Shown in pieces: positions 5,659-7,125 of a stretch of DNA of 7,125 nt. The stretch's first letter is position 1. Each line of letters begins with the position of its first letter. The stretch covers positions 1 through 7,125 of the forward strand of contig JARDZQ010000079.1 in the NCBI GenBank assembly GCA_029240775.1. The letters are read 5' to 3'. This stretch comes from Rubrobacteraceae bacterium. Its GTDB lineage: Bacteria; Actinomycetota; Rubrobacteria; Rubrobacterales; Rubrobacteraceae. The notes below the pieces were generated by a model. The model was not told the origin of the DNA. It worked only from the letters and a program-made list of their open reading frames with translations, and ran no database searches. Position numbers and translations under genes: made by a program.

Positions 5659-7125
5659 GTGAAGTCCTCCATCGACACGAAGAAGGGGTTCGGGGGGTGG
5701 GGTCCGGTCCTCGCTGGCGCGGGGATCTCCCTGCTCGTCTTCGTCCTGTACCTGAGGACGCTGGCGCCGACCATACTCCCCTACGACCTGAGCCCCCTGC
5801 TCGACGTGCCGATGCTCCAGATGCAGGTCTGCGTGCTCGGCATGACGCACCCGACCGGCTACCCTTCGTACCTGATGCTCTCGCACCTCTTCACCTACCT
5901 TCCGGTAGGCGACTGCGCCTACCGCTCCAACCTCGCCTCCGCCGCCTACGCGGCGCTCTCCGTGACGGCGGTCTTCGCGGCGGGGTACCTGCTCGGCAGG
6001 CGGGTCGTGGCGGCGACTGCCGCGGCCCTCGCTTTCGGGCTCGGTACGACCCTGTGGTCCCAGGCCGTCATGGCCGAGGTCTACACGTTAAACGCCCTGC
6101 TCATCGCGCTCACCATCCTCGCGTTGCTCGTGTGGCGCGAGCGCCGCAGCGACCGCTACCTCCTGCTCTCCGCCTTCCTCGTGGGGTTTTGCATGACCAA
6201 CCACCTCACCAGCGGGCTCCTCCTGCCAGCGAGCGTGCTCTTCGTCGCCTTCGTGGACTGGCGCAAGCTCGGGGACGTGCGGCTGGTGCTCAAAGGCGCC
6301 GCGCTCTTCGTGGTGGGCCTCGCGCCATACCTCTACCTCCCGCTGCGGTCGGCCATGGACCCGCCCTTCAAGGCCAACGACCCGACCAACTTCGAGCGGT
6401 TCTGGTACGTGGTCAGCGGGGGAAATTTGCGCGGCGGGTTCTTCGCCTTCGGGCCCGCGGAGGTGCCGGGCAGGCTGGCGTTCTACATGAACCACCTCTT
6501 CGACAACCTCCACCTGGGCCTGGTGGCCGTCGGCATGGCCGGCTTCGTCGTCCTCCTCGTGCGGGACCGCGCGGCCGCAGCGTTCCTCGGTTTCCTGTAC
6601 CTCGGCTGGCTCTTCCACGCCGTCGAGAACGACATCCCGGACATCCAGCTCTACTTCATCCCGACCTATCTGGTGCTCTGCATCGCCATGGCCGTGGGCT
6701 TCGCGTTACTCCTCTCTGAGGTCGAGTGGCTCCTCGAGCGGTTTGAGAGGGTCCCGAGAGGGGTGGCTCTGGGCGCTCTCTCCGTAGTGGTAGTGCTCCT
6801 TCCCCTGCTAGGCCTCGGGGAGAGCTACGCGCGCAACGACAGGAGCGACGACTACAGGGGAGCCGAGATCCTCGACGACGTGGCCGAGAACGCAGCACCA
6901 AACTCGACTGTTTTGCACCACAGGAGCAACCTCTACTACATGGTGATGGTGGAGGAGCGGCGTCAGGACCTCACCCTGGTTGACCCCTTCTGGCACAACA
7001 GGGATATTGGCTACGCAGACATCGTCTGGCCCGCCGACGTCGACCTCGCGACCGCCGACCGTCGCTACGGGACCGACGACTTCAGCGGGGTCACCGCGGC
7101 CGAGATAGCCTCGAAGAAGGGCCCG
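5659..7125 (+). CDS. DUF2723 (TMEM260-like, GT-C fold) membrane protein, 3' end outside the window
   Basis: This is probably a lipid-linked-sugar-dependent glycosyltransferase acting on the outer face of the membrane. The frame is open for 489 codons to the window edge without a stop. A short Lys-rich N-terminus leads to TM1 (about 17-34). The family signature of the first outer loop follows, LLDVPMLQ then LGMTHPTGYPSY (47-54, 60-71). About eleven to twelve hydrophobic segments run to residue 386, and a soluble C-terminal part begins at about 387. Asp49 sits 15 residues before the HPTGYP histidine, as in DxGE/DSPE-type relatives, but the usual Glu three residues later is Met52. GTG 5659 is the only plausible start that keeps TM1 and its basic lead. 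No Shine-Dalgarno is visible, so the mRNA might be leaderless from a weak -10-like TATGCT (5639-5644). It lies 55 bp after the hydrolase. Two TTA codons (6088, 6706) are rare for such GC. Confidence 0.88.
   Translation, partial: MKSSIDTKKGFGGWGPVLAGAGISLLVFVLYLRTLAPTILPYDLSPLLDVPMLQMQVCVLGMTHPTGYPSYLMLSHLFTYLPVGDCAYRSNLASAAYAALSVTAVFAAGYLLGRRVVAATAAALAFGLGTTLWSQAVMAEVYTLNALLIALTILALLVWRERRSDRYLLLSAFLVGFCMTNHLTSGLLLPASVLFVAFVDWRKLGDVRLVLKGAALFVVGLAPYLYLPLRSAMDPPFKANDPTNFERFWYVVSGGNLRGGFFAFGPAEVPGRLAFYMNHLFDNLHLGLVAVGMAGFVVLLVRDRAAAAFLGFLYLGWLFHAVENDIPDIQLYFIPTYLVLCIAMAVGFALLLSEVEWLLERFERVPRGVALGALSVVVVLLPLLGLGESYARNDRSDDYRGAEILDDVAENAAPNSTVLHHRSNLYYMVMVEERRQDLTLVDPFWHNRDIGYADIVWPADVDLATADRRYGTDDFSGVTAAEIASKKGP

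Noticed and set aside
5640..6719. Plus-strand frame of 359 codons starting at an ATG at 5640
   Set aside because: It overlaps the DUF2723 gene in another frame and gives an Arg/Pro/Ala-rich product. The frame starting at GTG 5659 gives a coherent multi-pass membrane protein with the HPTGYP signature.

Overview
The window is GC-rich (coding third positions mostly G or C) with GTG starts and actinobacterial-looking proteins. A single-gene RND pump of Gram-positive (SwrC/YerP-like) type, with no adaptor or outer-membrane partner beside it, suggests a monoderm high-GC bacterium. A deep-branching actinomycete such as a Rubrobacter relative would fit. This is inference from protein style, not a database match.

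Layout from left to right. Bases 1-75 may hold the last 24 codons of a plus-strand gene cut by the window edge (weak). Minus strand: a small hypothetical gene (121-378) with a clear Shine-Dalgarno and a perfect 7-bp inverted repeat directly upstream of it. Then a spacer of about 190 bp with at most a weak terminator, then a large RND efflux permease (567-4022). The permease is translationally coupled (TGATG) to an upstream MarR-type repressor gene (4022-4495). A 139-bp AT-rich divergent spacer (4496-4634) carries a near-consensus promoter for the marR-RND operon, with a small dyad at the expected transcription start. Plus strand: an alpha/beta-hydrolase-fold protein (4635-5603), then after 55 bp a DUF2723 (TMEM260-like, GT-C fold) membrane glycosyltransferase that is still open at the right edge (5659-7125).

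The most coherent unit is the marR-RND operon: a repressor that probably senses a small amphipathic ligand and controls its own operon and a membrane pump. The divergent hydrolase may share this control because its start lies just beyond the same spacer. The DUF2723 gene probably belongs to envelope glycosylation and has no evident link to the pump.

I found no wholly new system, mobile element, RNA gene or CRISPR array. The points most worth checking are: an extra pair of predicted membrane helices in the RND pump; loss of two expected catalytic-triad residues in the hydrolase; loss of the acidic partner residue in the first-loop motif of the DUF2723 protein; and the hairpin next to the ribosome-binding site of the small gene.
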